A stretch of 64,000 nucleotides of DNA from Fluviispira multicolorata (GCF_009208585.1 NZ_WFLN01000004.1:310001-374000), one strand, 5' to 3'. Shown: positions 54,779-64,000, counted from the stretch's first letter. Program-made: numbers and translations. The notes: a model not told the origin generated them from the letters alone.

Positions 54779-55912
54779 TCATATAAATGCATCAAAGTTA
54801 ATCCCTAACGAGAGGCATAATAAAAAGTAATTTTTAAAATTGCTATCTGAATAGCCAAAATCAGTAGAAAAACCAAGGTTAATATAATTTAATTTACTCA
54901 TAAGACCAAAAGTAAAGTGAGGTCTAAATGATGTATTATGTCGATTTGAAGGTTCTAAGTAGGTTCCTAATAAAATTTCATAATTATAAATTTTAGAATA
55001 TTCTTTAATCATTTGCAAACCAATTTTAGGAACCAAGCGTGCTGAAAGTGTATATTTTGCATCGTCATCTGCGAGTGTTTTATTAAGAAATAATGTATTA
55101 AGTGAGTTTTCATTTAAGAGTGAATATGGAGTGTATACAACTTCTTTGATATTAAAATAAAAGAGTTGTAATTGACTCATTATATTAACGATTGAAAAGT
55201 AATTTATTTGAATATTTGGGGCATATAGGCCACCTATTTGTAATTTACCTGGCTCAATAAAGCTGATATCTTCATTTCCATTGCTTTTTGAAAGAATTGT
55301 TTTAGGATAATAAATAAAATTGAACAGCAGACCTTCTCTAACAAGCCAGGTGCTAGCAAAAATAATTCGATATCCAAAAAAATTTGTACTGTAACTTCCA
55401 GTGTTATTATCACGTTCTAATACTTTTCCTGCCTGTGATATTCCTAAACCAATGTTTAAATTATCATTAAGCTTATATCCAACATTTAAATTTAAAAAAT
55501 TTGTGCTTACATGAACAGTGTCATTTTGAAGTTGGCTGCTAAATCCTTCTTTTTCATTTAATAAAGCAACAGCCAATCCAATTTTATCATTTATTTTATA
55601 AGAAATACCAAGGCCAATCCCAATGATATTATTAGGATCACTCGGTATTGAGTTTTGCACTGCAGGTGAATTATCTGTTCCTTGATATAAAATAAAAGTG
55701 GGATCGAAACCTTCTTCTTGCAGACCAATTATAGAAGGGTTGTTATAATAACTAAAACTAACATTTTTTGATGCTGCTGAGGATCCCGCTAGCCCAATAT
55801 ATTTAGGATCACCACTGTTTGTAAATCGATTTGAAGAATAATAAATTGCATATGAATTAAAGTTCCAAAGATTAAAAAAAATTATGATTAATATTTTGAA
55901 TATTTGATTCAT
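54779..55912 (-). CDS. Outer-membrane beta-barrel protein (FadL/PorV-like)
   Basis: A 377-residue exported protein, signal peptide (1-22, ending SYA). The mature N-terminus GLAGSSAASKNVSFSYYNNP resembles FadL/TodX and PorV-type barrels, where an Asn-Pro motif marks the start of the barrel (compare ...NPA.L). Alternating amphipathic strands run to the C-terminus (LCLSLGINFDAFI). It likely lets hydrophobic or small ligands cross the outer membrane. It lies 49 bp after pepA on the same strand, the last gene of the glnQ run. Confidence 0.65.
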   Translation of the reverse strand: MNQIFKILIIIFFNLWNFNSYAIYYSSNRFTNSGDPKYIGLAGSSAASKNVSFSYYNNPSIIGLQEEGFDPTFILYQGTDNSPAVQNSIPSDPNNIIGIGLGISYKINDKIGLAVALLNEKEGFSSQLQNDTVHVSTNFLNLNVGYKLNDNLNIGLGISQAGKVLERDNNTGSYSTNFFGYRIIFASTWLVREGLLFNFIYYPKTILSKSNGNEDISFIEPGKLQIGGLYAPNIQINYFSIVNIMSQLQLFYFNIKEVVYTPYSLLNENSLNTLFLNKTLADDDAKYTLSARLVPKIGLQMIKEYSKIYNYEILLGTYLEPSNRHNTSFRPHFTFGLMSKLNYINLGFSTDFGYSDSNFKNYFLLCLSLGINFDAFI

Positions 55913-55961
55913 GCAATCCTTGATAATTTTATTTTTAAATTATAAATATTTTGTATTTACA

Positions 55962-57458
55962 TTATTTTTTTGCAAGATTTTCTATAATATTGACGATGGT
56001 TCTTGCTCCATAAGCAGAAGAACAGTTTGTTGCTAAATATCCATTGTCTCTTGAGTTTTCAGAAACATTAGCAATGTCTAAATGCAACCAATCTGTATTT
56101 TGTGGAACAAATGCCTGTAGGAACGCTGCCGCATGCATAGTTGCAGCACCTTCGCTCCATTTATTGTTCATATTTGTAAAATCTGAGACTGTTCCTTTAA
56201 TGTTTTCTGTAGCTTCTGGTAAAATCTCAAGATGAACAAATTTTTCACCTGCAAGTGCAGAAGCTTCTTTTACTTTTTCTATCATTTGATCATTATTTGA
56301 ACAGACAATTGCAGCTAAATTACCTGCAATTTGAGTTGCGCCACCTGTGAGTGTAGCAATGTCAATAATTAATTTAGGAGCAAATGATGCTGAAAAGGCA
56401 ATAGCATCAGCTAAAATAAGACGGCCTTCTGCGTCTGTATTAAAGACATCAACAAGTTTACCATTCCAAGCTTTATAGACATCACTTGGTCGTTGAGCAT
56501 GATCTCCAATGGTGTTTTCAACACACACAATCATACTGATAATGCGAATTGGAATGTCTTCCTTTGCAGCTATATAAGCTGCTGAAAAAACATTGGCAGC
56601 ACCGGACATATCGTATTTCATTTCATTGTGGTGTTTTTTTCCTTTTATAGAATAACCGCCAGTATCAAATGTAACACCTTTGCCAATGACAACGACGGTT
56701 TCTTTTGCATTTGGAGGATTGTAGTCAAAAATTGCTAAATAAGGTTCGTGAATACTACCTTTGCCAACGGCAATAATTCCACCAAAGCCTTGCTTTTCAA
56801 GTTCTGATTTATTTAAAAGAGTTGTTTGGATGTTTTTAAATTTTAAAAGCTGCTCGCTCGCTAAGGTAACAAGATCTTTGGGGCGCAATTGATTTGAAGG
56901 GAGATCGCTTAGGTAACGGGCATAATTTAAACTTTGTCCCCTATGAATACCTTTTTCAATTGCTGAAAGGATAGTTTTTTGCTCAAATTTATGACTTGAG
57001 AATTTTAATTTGATATTTTCAACTGATATCATTTTCTTTTGGGGGAATGATTGATTTGAATAGATATGTTCGAATGAGTACAAGGCTAAAGCTGCTGTTT
57101 CTGCAAATACATAGGCAATATAATTTAAATCAGAGCTTTCTGAAAGAAAAATATCAACAAAAATATTTTGTAGATTTTGTTCTTTTGCTTCAGAAATGAT
57201 TTTGCCGATTGCTTTGCGAAAACCAAATAAGTTTGCATTGTTTGCAGAACTACCTGCTCCAATAGCAATAATAATTTGGTTATCTTGAGATAATGTCTTT
57301 TTATCTCCACTCTTTCCAAGAAAATGAGATTCTTTAAATTTATCTAAAAGTTTTTCAGATTCTTTAAAATATTCATTATTTTCGCAAAATATTGAAAATA
57401 TAGTCTCACAGTTTTGCGGTATCTTTTGCATAAGATCTATGGTTATTCTTGTCTGCAT
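55962..57458 (-). CDS. pepA: Leucyl aminopeptidase, M17 family
   Basis: A 498-residue cytosolic hexameric metallopeptidase cleaving N-terminal residues of peptides. The C-terminal catalytic domain has GKGVTFDTGGYSIK, then MKYDMSGAANV and the signature NTDAEGRLILADA, which hold two metal ions. The N-terminal domain (1-160) is divergent, as usual. It starts 11 bp after the glnHP fusion, so the ABC system and the peptidase are co-transcribed, consistent with peptide-derived amino acid supply. Confidence 0.95.
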   Translation of the reverse strand: MQTRITIDLMQKIPQNCETIFSIFCENNEYFKESEKLLDKFKESHFLGKSGDKKTLSQDNQIIIAIGAGSSANNANLFGFRKAIGKIISEAKEQNLQNIFVDIFLSESSDLNYIAYVFAETAALALYSFEHIYSNQSFPQKKMISVENIKLKFSSHKFEQKTILSAIEKGIHRGQSLNYARYLSDLPSNQLRPKDLVTLASEQLLKFKNIQTTLLNKSELEKQGFGGIIAVGKGSIHEPYLAIFDYNPPNAKETVVVIGKGVTFDTGGYSIKGKKHHNEMKYDMSGAANVFSAAYIAAKEDIPIRIISMIVCVENTIGDHAQRPSDVYKAWNGKLVDVFNTDAEGRLILADAIAFSASFAPKLIIDIATLTGGATQIAGNLAAIVCSNNDQMIEKVKEASALAGEKFVHLEILPEATENIKGTVSDFTNMNNKWSEGAATMHAAAFLQAFVPQNTDWLHLDIANVSENSRDNGYLATNCSSAYGARTIVNIIENLAKK

Positions 57459-57469
57459 TTTCTGTTTCC

Positions 57470-59020
57470 TTAAGATTGGACTCCCTTGAGTTGCTTTTTA
57501 TTATTAACAGAATAGTACTTTTCTGCCATTCTTGATAGACGTGCAAAGGGCAAGCCAATTAAAAAATACATAGCTGCAGTAAGAAGTCCAATCCCTAAGT
57601 AATCAAAGTAAGTTGATGCAAGTTGTCCATAAACAGTTGTAAGCTCAATTAATGTAATGACAGAAACCAAGGAGGAGTCTTTGATCAAAGCGATGAAATC
57701 GTTTGTTACTGGTGGAATAACCACTCTCATTGCTTGTGGAATTACGATATGGCGCAGTGCTTCTAAACGAGACATTCCCAGTGCAAATGCGGCGTCCATT
57801 TGACTATGTGGAATGGAAGATATTCCTGCTCTATAATTTTCAGCTTCACTTGCAGCATAATTCATGCCTAAACCAATAACTGCTGCGACATAAGGTTCAA
57901 ATTTAATTCCTAAGTTTGGTAAACCATAGAAAATTAAATAAAGTTGAATTAATAATGGAGTTCCTCTAATTATTTCAACATAAGTTAAGGCTAATTTAGA
58001 AAGAACTGGATGTGCGTAAAGTCTAATTAATGCTATAAAAAGGCCAAATACAACTGCAACAACCATAGCGAGCATTGAAATTTCTAAAGTTCTAACTGCA
58101 CCTTTTGCGAGTAAGGGAAAGAAATCGACATAAAGCTTAAGTTTATCAATAAATGTGCGTTCTAAATTCATGCTGCGAAGATATTCTTTATACCCAACTG
58201 CCTCTGTTTTGGGTTCTACACTGACTCCCCATGCTTCAGCCATTTTGGGATTCCACAGTCCCCATTTTTCAATTATGGTCTGTATTTTTCCTTCTTTTAT
58301 AAGTATATTTAGCGCCTTATTTACTTTTATTCTAAGAGCATTATTGTCTTGCTTAAAAGCAATTCCGTATTTCATATAGCCAATATTTGGACCAACAAAC
58401 TTTAATTTCGCATTGTGTTTTGCATAATACTGGGCAATAGGAGCATCTAATAAAACAGCATCAAGCCTTTCGCCCGAAGCAAGATCTGCATAAGCATTTA
58501 TTTCTTCGCCGTATTTTTTTATTTGAACATCTCCAGTGTCTTCAAGAATTTTATAAGCTAATGATGCTGGGAGAGTTGCAACTCGTTTGCCTTTTAAATC
58601 TTTTAATTCATTTATTTCGTGATTTTCTTTATTAACGACAAGTTGTTCATAAGTGATATAGTAAGGATCAGAAAAACGAATAGCTTGTTCTCTCTCATCA
58701 ATAATTTCAAGACCATCTATAACGACATCATAATTTCCGGCGTTCAAACCAGGTATGAGTCCGTCCCATTGATTTTGAATAAAGACTGGTTTCATATTTA
58801 GCTTTTCAGCAACTGCTTCGATTATATCGACATCCAGTCCAATGATTTTTGAAGGATCTTTTGCATCGCGGAATACATAAGGTGCACCACTGTTTGCATC
58901 GCTGCCCCAGCGGAGAATGCCTTTTTCAGAGCAAAATGCGTGAATGGAAAAGAAAATACAGGATAAAGTAACAATAATGTTTCGCATGTTCAGCATTGGT
59001 GTATGATCACCTTTCTTCAT
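57470..59020 (-). CDS. Amino-acid ABC transporter: fused periplasmic binding domain and permease
   Basis: A 516-residue fusion. A signal-like segment (about 12-31, ending FCS) precedes an SBP_bac_3 domain (about 35-265: GLDVDIIEAVAEKL, DGLEIIDEREQAIRFS), then a permease domain of the His/Glu/Arg/opine class (about 295-505; RGTPLLIQLYLIFYG, and the EAA loop AFALGMSRLEALRHIVIPQA). Such fusions (GlnHP type) import glutamine or other polar amino acids. It overlaps the upstream ATPase gene by 4 bp. The N-terminus is uncertain: Met9 and Met12 are alternatives. pepA follows in 11 bp. Confidence 0.92.
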   Translation of the reverse strand: MKKGDHTPMLNMRNIIVTLSCIFFSIHAFCSEKGILRWGSDANSGAPYVFRDAKDPSKIIGLDVDIIEAVAEKLNMKPVFIQNQWDGLIPGLNAGNYDVVIDGLEIIDEREQAIRFSDPYYITYEQLVVNKENHEINELKDLKGKRVATLPASLAYKILEDTGDVQIKKYGEEINAYADLASGERLDAVLLDAPIAQYYAKHNAKLKFVGPNIGYMKYGIAFKQDNNALRIKVNKALNILIKEGKIQTIIEKWGLWNPKMAEAWGVSVEPKTEAVGYKEYLRSMNLERTFIDKLKLYVDFFPLLAKGAVRTLEISMLAMVVAVVFGLFIALIRLYAHPVLSKLALTYVEIIRGTPLLIQLYLIFYGLPNLGIKFEPYVAAVIGLGMNYAASEAENYRAGISSIPHSQMDAAFALGMSRLEALRHIVIPQAMRVVIPPVTNDFIALIKDSSLVSVITLIELTTVYGQLASTYFDYLGIGLLTAAMYFLIGLPFARLSRMAEKYYSVNNKKQLKGVQS

Positions 59021-59793
59021 AGGAAATTTCTAAGAAAACGACGCGTTCTTTCATCTTTAGGCGAAGAAAAAATTTGCTCTGGAGTTCCCATTTCGACAAT
59101 GCGACCTTCTTGCATATGAACAATATGGTCAGCAACATCACGTGCAAAACGCATTTCATGGGTCACCACGATTTGTGTCATCCCCTCATCATCTAGGGTG
59201 CGCATAACCTGTAGAACTTCATGTACGAGGTCGGGATCAAGTGCTGAGGTGGGTTCATCATAGAGAATTGCTTTTGGTGACATAGCTAAAGCTCTTGCAA
59301 TTGCAGCTCTTTGTTGCTGTCCACCGGAAAGTTGGCAAGGATAATGATCTGCATGCCGCTCTAAGCCTACTTTTATAAGAAGTTCTTTTGCTTGGCTGTG
59401 GGCAAGATCAACGTTCATTTTCTTAACGACAACAGGTGCCTTTGTAATATTTTCTAATAGAGTTAGGTGTGGAAATAGATTAAAACTTTGAAAAACCATT
59501 CCAACATTTTCACGTATAGCACGTGCTTTTTTATCAAAATCCTTCATAATTGATTTTGAATCTTCACTTCGCTCAAGCGCAACGCCGTTAATAACTATGG
59601 ACCCTGAGTCAAGTGTCTCGAGTCCGTTAAGACATCGAAGCAAAGTGGATTTTCCACACCCAGAAGGTCCAATTAAAACAGTAAGTTCTCCTGGTGTGAC
59701 TTCGAGATCGATACCACACAATACAGCAAGATCACCATGTTTTTTTTTCAGATTTTTCACTGAAATGTATGCGCCAGTTGCACTTATCATCAT
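59017..59793 (-). CDS. glnQ: Amino-acid ABC transporter ATP-binding protein (GlnQ-like)
   Basis: A 258-residue ATPase energising the fused permease that follows. Walker A is GPSGCGKST, the signature is LSGGQQQRAA, Walker B is AILYDEPTSAL, and the switch His is in VVTHEMRFA. Members import polar amino acids. The start is one of two consecutive ATGs at 59793 and 59790; AGGGGG lies 11-14 nt upstream. Earlier in-frame codons would add a hydrophobic tail unlike the family. The stop overlaps the start of the permease gene. Confidence 0.94.
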   Translation of the reverse strand: MMISATGAYISVKNLKKKHGDLAVLCGIDLEVTPGELTVLIGPSGCGKSTLLRCLNGLETLDSGSIVINGVALERSEDSKSIMKDFDKKARAIRENVGMVFQSFNLFPHLTLLENITKAPVVVKKMNVDLAHSQAKELLIKVGLERHADHYPCQLSGGQQQRAAIARALAMSPKAILYDEPTSALDPDLVHEVLQVMRTLDDEGMTQIVVTHEMRFARDVADHIVHMQEGRIVEMGTPEQIFSSPKDERTRRFLRNFL

Positions 59794-59962
59794 GATGTTA
59801 AAGCACCCCCTAAAATCTAAAAGATGAATGAAGTAAAGGTAACAAAAGGAAGGCATCAATTGCCGAGCATGCAGGTAACATATAATAATCAGATTTGGAA
59901 ATGAAAGAATGATAAAAATGAGTGAGGAGAGATTTTTTTATGAACTAGGAGAATGATAGGAG

Positions 59963-60721
59963 TCAGTCATACTTTCTCAAAATTACTTTATACTGAGATG
60001 TTTGTTTATATTTATCCAGTGCAATTTTTAATTCTTGTAAATCTTCTTCTTGTGTTTGTAAGGAAGTTGCAACCCATATTTGGCATTTTTCTAAAATAAA
60101 ATATTTATTCATAATATTATTATAGTTTTTTTTCTTGACATTATAAATTAACTTTTTGGTGGTACTAATCCATGCATCTATCTTTTCTTGAGAGAGAAGC
60201 TCCAAACACTGCATGTCGCTTTTACAAGGATAATATTTGTCATTCAATTCTAGTCTTTTGAGAATGATATCGGCACTGCTCCCGGCTAAGGCTCCAATTT
60301 TCTTTAATGAGTTTATTTGAGTAAAAGATGTTATTTGAGGATTCTTCTTTAAGTTTACAATAATTGAGTTTTCATCATAAAGAGAGGAAATCCATTTGAA
60401 ACTCTTTTCTCTTCCAATTGATCTTAATAAAAAAGTGAGTGAATTTTTTTGAGTTGCAAGATTAACGGCCCTTGTCCAAGGCAAATCTGTTTCAGATATT
60501 TTAAATTTTATATTATTCTTTAGCAAAGCTGCAATAAGAATTTCAACTCCAATACCCTGACTTTTAATGCCATCAAACTTAATAAAGAGGGGAGGGTTTA
60601 TACCCGCAATTATTTCAAAATCAACATTTTTTGCAAATAATTTATTATGAGAAATAAGAAGTGTAAATATTAAAATATACCCATAAAATATTAATATTTT
60701 TATTTTTTTTAATAGAGCCAT
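59963..60721 (-). CDS. Solitary periplasmic solute-binding protein, family 3-like
   Basis: A 252-residue exported protein. The hydrophobic N-terminus (about 8-28, ending LFA) is a signal peptide, followed by an SBP_bac_3-like fold: GIGVEILIAALLKN, LPWTRAVNLA, a FLLRSIGREKSFKWIS segment and IGALAGSSADIIL. It resembles the protein at 1698-2498 and other orphan binding proteins without an ABC permease alongside. It lies 170 bp upstream of glnQ, on the same strand, but the gap and lack of permease make a common operon uncertain. Ligand unknown. Confidence 0.68.
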   Translation of the reverse strand: MALLKKIKILIFYGYILIFTLLISHNKLFAKNVDFEIIAGINPPLFIKFDGIKSQGIGVEILIAALLKNNIKFKISETDLPWTRAVNLATQKNSLTFLLRSIGREKSFKWISSLYDENSIIVNLKKNPQITSFTQINSLKKIGALAGSSADIILKRLELNDKYYPCKSDMQCLELLSQEKIDAWISTTKKLIYNVKKKNYNNIMNKYFILEKCQIWVATSLQTQEEDLQELKIALDKYKQTSQYKVILRKYD

Positions 60722-60833
60722 TGAAATCCCATAAGAATAATATTAATTAAAAGAATAAAATCCTTTTAAAATGTACTATGATCTTTAATTTATAGCATAT
60801 TTGTCTTAATGCCTTCATTGGAGGTGAAAGCAA

Positions 60834-60872
60834 ATGGTCAAAAAAATGGCAATATCTAACGTCGCTTATTAA
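60834..60872 (+). CDS. Possible 12-codon leader ORF
   Basis: ATG at 60834 follows GGAGGTG with a 7-nt gap, an excellent ribosome site, and reads MVKKMAISNVAY before TAA. It lies 134 bp before the THI5-like binding protein. It could be a regulatory leader peptide, or simply a chance start. No amino-acid run suggests attenuation. Confidence 0.35.
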   Translation: MVKKMAISNVAY

Positions 60873-61006
60873 ATTTAATAAAGCTTAAATAAAGAGCGGT
60901 TTTTGTTCGTTTGAATCTATTACGAAATGGTTTCTTTTCATTAGATTGACTTATATTTTAATCAATTTTAAAAGGAGATGATTTTGAAATAGGAAGTGGA
61001 GGCTCA

Positions 61007-62002
61007 ATGTTAAAGAAAATTGTATTTATACTTATTGGGTTAATAGCACTCTTAATTGCTGCAACTGCAATTTTTATAAATAATAAAGATAAAAGTATAA
61101 TAAAAGATAGGAAGTCTGTTACTTTGCTATTGGATTGGAAGCCAAATACAAATCATGCTGGCTTTTATGTGGCTAAAATTAAGGGATTTTATGAAAAAAT
61201 AGGTATTGAATTAAAGATTTTAAATCCCAGCCAAACAACAACAACAACTTTAGTTGGAACAGGCAACGCTGACTTTGGTATCAGCTATGCAAATGATATT
61301 ATTTATGCTCGAAATATGGGGGTTCCCATTGTTTCAATTGCTGCGATCATTCAGGCAAGCACTTCATGTTTTGTTTGGAGGAAATCTGCAAATATTTCAG
61401 ACATAAAAGGTTTTGAAGGAAGAAGATATGGAGGTTGGGGAGGGCCCGAAGAAAATGCGACCTTAAAATATATTATGGAAAACAATGGTGCTGATTTTTC
61501 GAAAGTCCAAATGCTTACGACGGGTTCACAAGATTTTCTTCAAGCAACTCTTAAAAATGTTGATTTTACATGGGAGTATTTGGGGTGGAATATCCTTGCC
61601 GCGCAGTTAAAAAATATAGAAATCGAAACATACTGTCCTGCTGATCAATTTCCCGTGTTTGATAAACCGTCTCCGTTGATTATTACGAGCGAGAAAATGT
61701 TAAAAGAGAACCCTGAGCTCGTAAAAGCATTTTTAAAAGCGACTTCTGAAGGATTTAATTTTACAATTGAAAACCCAAGTGAAGCTGCTGATAATATATT
61801 ACAATCTGTACCTGAATTAGATAAACTTTTAGTTAAAAAATCCACCGAATTTTTAGCAAATTTATATAAGGGAAATGCTTCTCAATGGGGTATACAAGAT
61901 GAGAAAAAATTTAATCTTTATGCAACATGGATGAAAGATGTCGGTCTTATAAAAGATGTACCAAAGGTAGATACATATATTAATAATAAATTTTTACCTT
62001 AA
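61007..62002 (+). CDS. NMT1/THI5-like (ThiY-type) substrate-binding protein
   Basis: A 331-residue exported binding protein, with signal/anchor at about 4-24. The family opening LDWKPNTNHAGFYVAKIKGFYEKIGI is clear and matches NMT1/THI5-type proteins binding pyrimidine precursors of thiamin or other small heterocycles. The ensuing TLVGTGNADFGISYANDI and the late PSPLIITSEKMLKENPELVKAFLKAT complete the domain. GGAGG precedes the ATG. No ThiX/ThiZ transporter or TPP riboswitch is visible, so ligand and transporter are unassigned. Confidence 0.85.
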   Translation: MLKKIVFILIGLIALLIAATAIFINNKDKSIIKDRKSVTLLLDWKPNTNHAGFYVAKIKGFYEKIGIELKILNPSQTTTTTLVGTGNADFGISYANDIIYARNMGVPIVSIAAIIQASTSCFVWRKSANISDIKGFEGRRYGGWGGPEENATLKYIMENNGADFSKVQMLTTGSQDFLQATLKNVDFTWEYLGWNILAAQLKNIEIETYCPADQFPVFDKPSPLIITSEKMLKENPELVKAFLKATSEGFNFTIENPSEAADNILQSVPELDKLLVKKSTEFLANLYKGNASQWGIQDEKKFNLYATWMKDVGLIKDVPKVDTYINNKFLP

Positions 62003-62041
62003 AATTTTAAATATATGAAAAGCTAAGTTTTTGGAGTGACT

Positions 62042-63910
62042 CTATTTTTTAATAGTGTAATTTACTAGACCTTCAAAATGCTCAATTTGCTTTTCAATTA
62101 TTTTTAAACTGCTTTGCCAAAAATCTGGTTTTCGAATATCAACATTCAAATGTGTTTTTATAAGGTCTTCTGCGGTCATATTTCCTGTGTCTCTTAATAA
62201 ATTAACATATTTATTGTAAAAATCTTTTCCAAGTTTTTCTTTTTGAGCGTAGACTCCTAGACTGAATAAATAGCCAAAAGTATATGGGAAATTATAAAAG
62301 CTCAAGTCTGAGATATAAAAATGCAATTTACTTGCCCAGAAAAGAGTATTCATCTCGGAAAGTGTATCGCCGTAATACCGCTTCCATGAGCGTTCCATTA
62401 AATTTTTGAAATCTTGTACACTCAAATTTTCTTTTAAACGCATTTCATAGAATTCTTTTTCAAAAGTAAAACGAGCAGGGATATTTAATAAGAAAGTTGC
62501 AGCATTCTCTGCATTGTTAAAGGCAATTGGAAATTGTTCTTCTTTACATTTTGCTTTGTTCATGAGGGCATTGCCAACAACTGTTTCGGCAAAAATGCTC
62601 GCAGTTTCAGCTAAATTCATGGGATAGTTTGTTTGAATATGAGGTAAATCACGCATTACCCAGTGATGAAATGCATGCCCTAATTCATGGGCAAGGGTGG
62701 AAACATCTCCTAGACCTCCCATAAATGTCATGTAGACGCGCGGAGATCTCGACTTTTCAAAGCTTGTGCAATAAGCACCCGGTCTTTTATAGTCGCCCAG
62801 CCTGCCTTCAATCCATTTGTTTTTTTGCATCATTTCAGCAAATTCAGCCATTTTTGGATCGACTTCAGCAAAGGCATCAACTATAATTTTCATACCTTCT
62901 GCAAAAGTATATTTTGATTGTGTTTCTTTACTGCCTAAATGAGGTGCTGGTGCAAAGAGGTCAGAAGGGTGAAGTTGTTCAATTCCACTTGCTTTTGCTT
63001 TTAAGTGCAAAGCTTTTTGGCCGATTTGTTTACCTTCTTGAATAACTGAAAATAAAGAATCAAGAGTTTCCTGTGACATTCTATTTTCATGTAGTGGATT
63101 AATTAAAAAATGTTTGTTTGTTTTTGTGGATCTTCTTTTATTAATTGTGTGTCGCCACCCTGCTAGGGCATTGAGAGCTTGTGCACAGACTTCAGTGTTT
63201 TTTTCCCACCCATTTTGAATTGCTATATAAGCGGCTTTTCTTATGGCAGGACTTGCATCTTGTAAAAGAGCATTTGCTTTTGCAATCCCCATTTTTTCTG
63301 TTCCGTTAGGCATATGAACTTCACATTCAATTTGTGATGAAATATTGCTATATAAATTATCCCATGCTGTGTGGCCATCAATTGCAAGTGACGTTATCAG
63401 TGTTTCTTCATCAAGGCTTAAAAGAAAGTCCTTTAATTTTCTTTCATGTTCAATTTGAAATTTTTGTGTTTTTGTTTTTTCGTGATTCAAATAATCATGA
63501 AGAATTTTCTCTGGAGCTAGGGTAAGAAAGAGTGATAAGGGTTTATACGCTTGTTCTAATTGCGCATGTAATTCTTGACATTTTGTAATCATTTGTTTGG
63601 CTATTTCGTTTTTGCCATCAACTGATACAATGCAATTTGTATAGACATAAAGATTTGATGCCACCACATTTGCATTTTCGCGAATTGTAAATATTTCTTG
63701 CCCGTTTTTTACAATTTCTTTAGCTGTTTCATTTGATAAATTTTCAATTTCTTTTATATTTTTTGAAATGACTTTTGTTAATTCTTGAATTTGCAAGATA
63801 GCTTGTTGCACTGATTTTAAATCATTTTTATATTCAATGCTATTTAATGAAGGATATTCAGAGGAGTTATCCCAATGTGGACCTTGAATGTTACTTTGCA
63901 GGTTTGTCAT
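62042..63910 (-). CDS. pepF: Oligoendopeptidase F, M3 family
   Basis: A 622-residue cytosolic zinc peptidase cutting oligopeptides of about 7-17 residues. The zinc motif is TLAHELGHAFHHW (HELGH) with a third ligand among the downstream ETASIFAETV. The N-terminal helical region (1-200) is family-typical. GGAG precedes ATG 63910 by 6 nt; earlier codons lack a site. It is convergent with the THI5-like gene (39-bp gap). It fits the peptide-scavenging theme with pepA. Confidence 0.94.
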   Translation of the reverse strand: MTNLQSNIQGPHWDNSSEYPSLNSIEYKNDLKSVQQAILQIQELTKVISKNIKEIENLSNETAKEIVKNGQEIFTIRENANVVASNLYVYTNCIVSVDGKNEIAKQMITKCQELHAQLEQAYKPLSLFLTLAPEKILHDYLNHEKTKTQKFQIEHERKLKDFLLSLDEETLITSLAIDGHTAWDNLYSNISSQIECEVHMPNGTEKMGIAKANALLQDASPAIRKAAYIAIQNGWEKNTEVCAQALNALAGWRHTINKRRSTKTNKHFLINPLHENRMSQETLDSLFSVIQEGKQIGQKALHLKAKASGIEQLHPSDLFAPAPHLGSKETQSKYTFAEGMKIIVDAFAEVDPKMAEFAEMMQKNKWIEGRLGDYKRPGAYCTSFEKSRSPRVYMTFMGGLGDVSTLAHELGHAFHHWVMRDLPHIQTNYPMNLAETASIFAETVVGNALMNKAKCKEEQFPIAFNNAENAATFLLNIPARFTFEKEFYEMRLKENLSVQDFKNLMERSWKRYYGDTLSEMNTLFWASKLHFYISDLSFYNFPYTFGYLFSLGVYAQKEKLGKDFYNKYVNLLRDTGNMTAEDLIKTHLNVDIRKPDFWQSSLKIIEKQIEHFEGLVNYTIKK

Positions 63911-64000
63911 ATTTTCTCCATTATATATATGCATCAAAAGACAGCTGTTAAAGATAATGTAATGATTTATATCATTACATGTTAACTTACATTTAATATT

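Noticed and set aside
60722..61006. TPP riboswitch before the THI5-like gene
   Set aside because: The conserved CTGAGA and ACC-TGAT-C segments are absent.
1..64000. CRISPR array, tRNA or rRNA genes, complete insertion sequences, prophage
   Set aside because: No regularly spaced repeats, no cloverleaf with TTCGANNC noticed, no transposase or phage structural gene among the translated products.

Overview
The window is AT-rich (about one third G+C by eye) and densely coded, with short intergenic gaps and purine-rich ribosome binding sites. It looks like a Gram-negative chromosome: LolC/E-type permease, ExbB/ExbD, TonB, a TonB-dependent receptor, an LptE-like protein, several outer-membrane barrels, lipoproteins and periplasmic binding proteins. 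The gene mix and style (DUF4301 protein, delta-60 repeat lipoprotein, Csd6-like L,D-transpeptidase, many secreted proteases and peptidases, very A/T-biased codons) remind me of Bdellovibrionota/Oligoflexia such as Silvanigrellales. That placement is inference from memory, not a search. I see no rRNA, tRNA, CRISPR array, intact insertion sequence or prophage.

Layout. 0-6 kb: a secreted peptide, an MFS transporter, a solute-binding protein, then a three-gene cassette of a prodomain-like membrane protein, a kexin-like S8 lipoprotein protease and a small outer-membrane barrel. 6-9 kb: clpB with a palindrome in its upstream region. 9-15 kb: a six-gene co-directional run (LolC/E-like permease, aldo/keto reductase, exbB, exbD, GCS2-type glutamate-cysteine ligase, EamA transporter). 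15-21 kb: a DUF4301 protein with an overlapping partner, then rlmN-dus and a Bax-inhibitor-1 protein. 21-24 kb: the least ordinary stretch, with three gene-poor gaps, inverted repeats, possible decayed coding sequence, a possible Stv-like protein and an orphan basic protein. 24-29 kb: nagZ-tonB, glpK, hsp20, a lipoprotein and khpA. 29.6-32 kb: a siroheme-reductase-like protein with a long Ala/Pro/Glu linker, overlapping tail to tail with a membrane-tethered nuclease-like gene. 32-36 kb: a minus-strand run grx, lptE-like, tkt, PAP2. 36-42 kb: a GT39 glycosyltransferase, fluC/crcB, and a TonB-dependent receptor plus lipoprotein behind a Fur-box-like site. 42-47 kb: a PfkB kinase, a Csd6-like L,D-transpeptidase, an unusual ketoacyl synthase and a DEDDh exonuclease. 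47-52.5 kb: gltX, a double-length M16 peptidase and a histidine-kinase-like protein that lacks its phospho-acceptor His. 53-60 kb: a delta-60 lipoprotein, then glnQ, glnHP fusion, pepA and an outer-membrane protein in one run. 60-64 kb: two solitary solute-binding proteins, one behind a 12-codon leader ORF, and pepF.

How it fits together. ExbB/ExbD (11.6-12.7 kb), TonB (24 kb) and the receptor with its lipoprotein (38.7-42.2 kb) could form one energised outer-membrane uptake route, probably iron-responsive. PepA, PepF, the M16 peptidase, the S8 protease and the amino-acid ABC system suggest growth on peptides and amino acids. NagZ and the L,D-transpeptidase point to peptidoglycan turnover. 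The best leads for something undescribed are the split prodomain/S8 protease/barrel cassette, the siroheme-domain fusion and the membrane-anchored PD-(D/E)XK protein.
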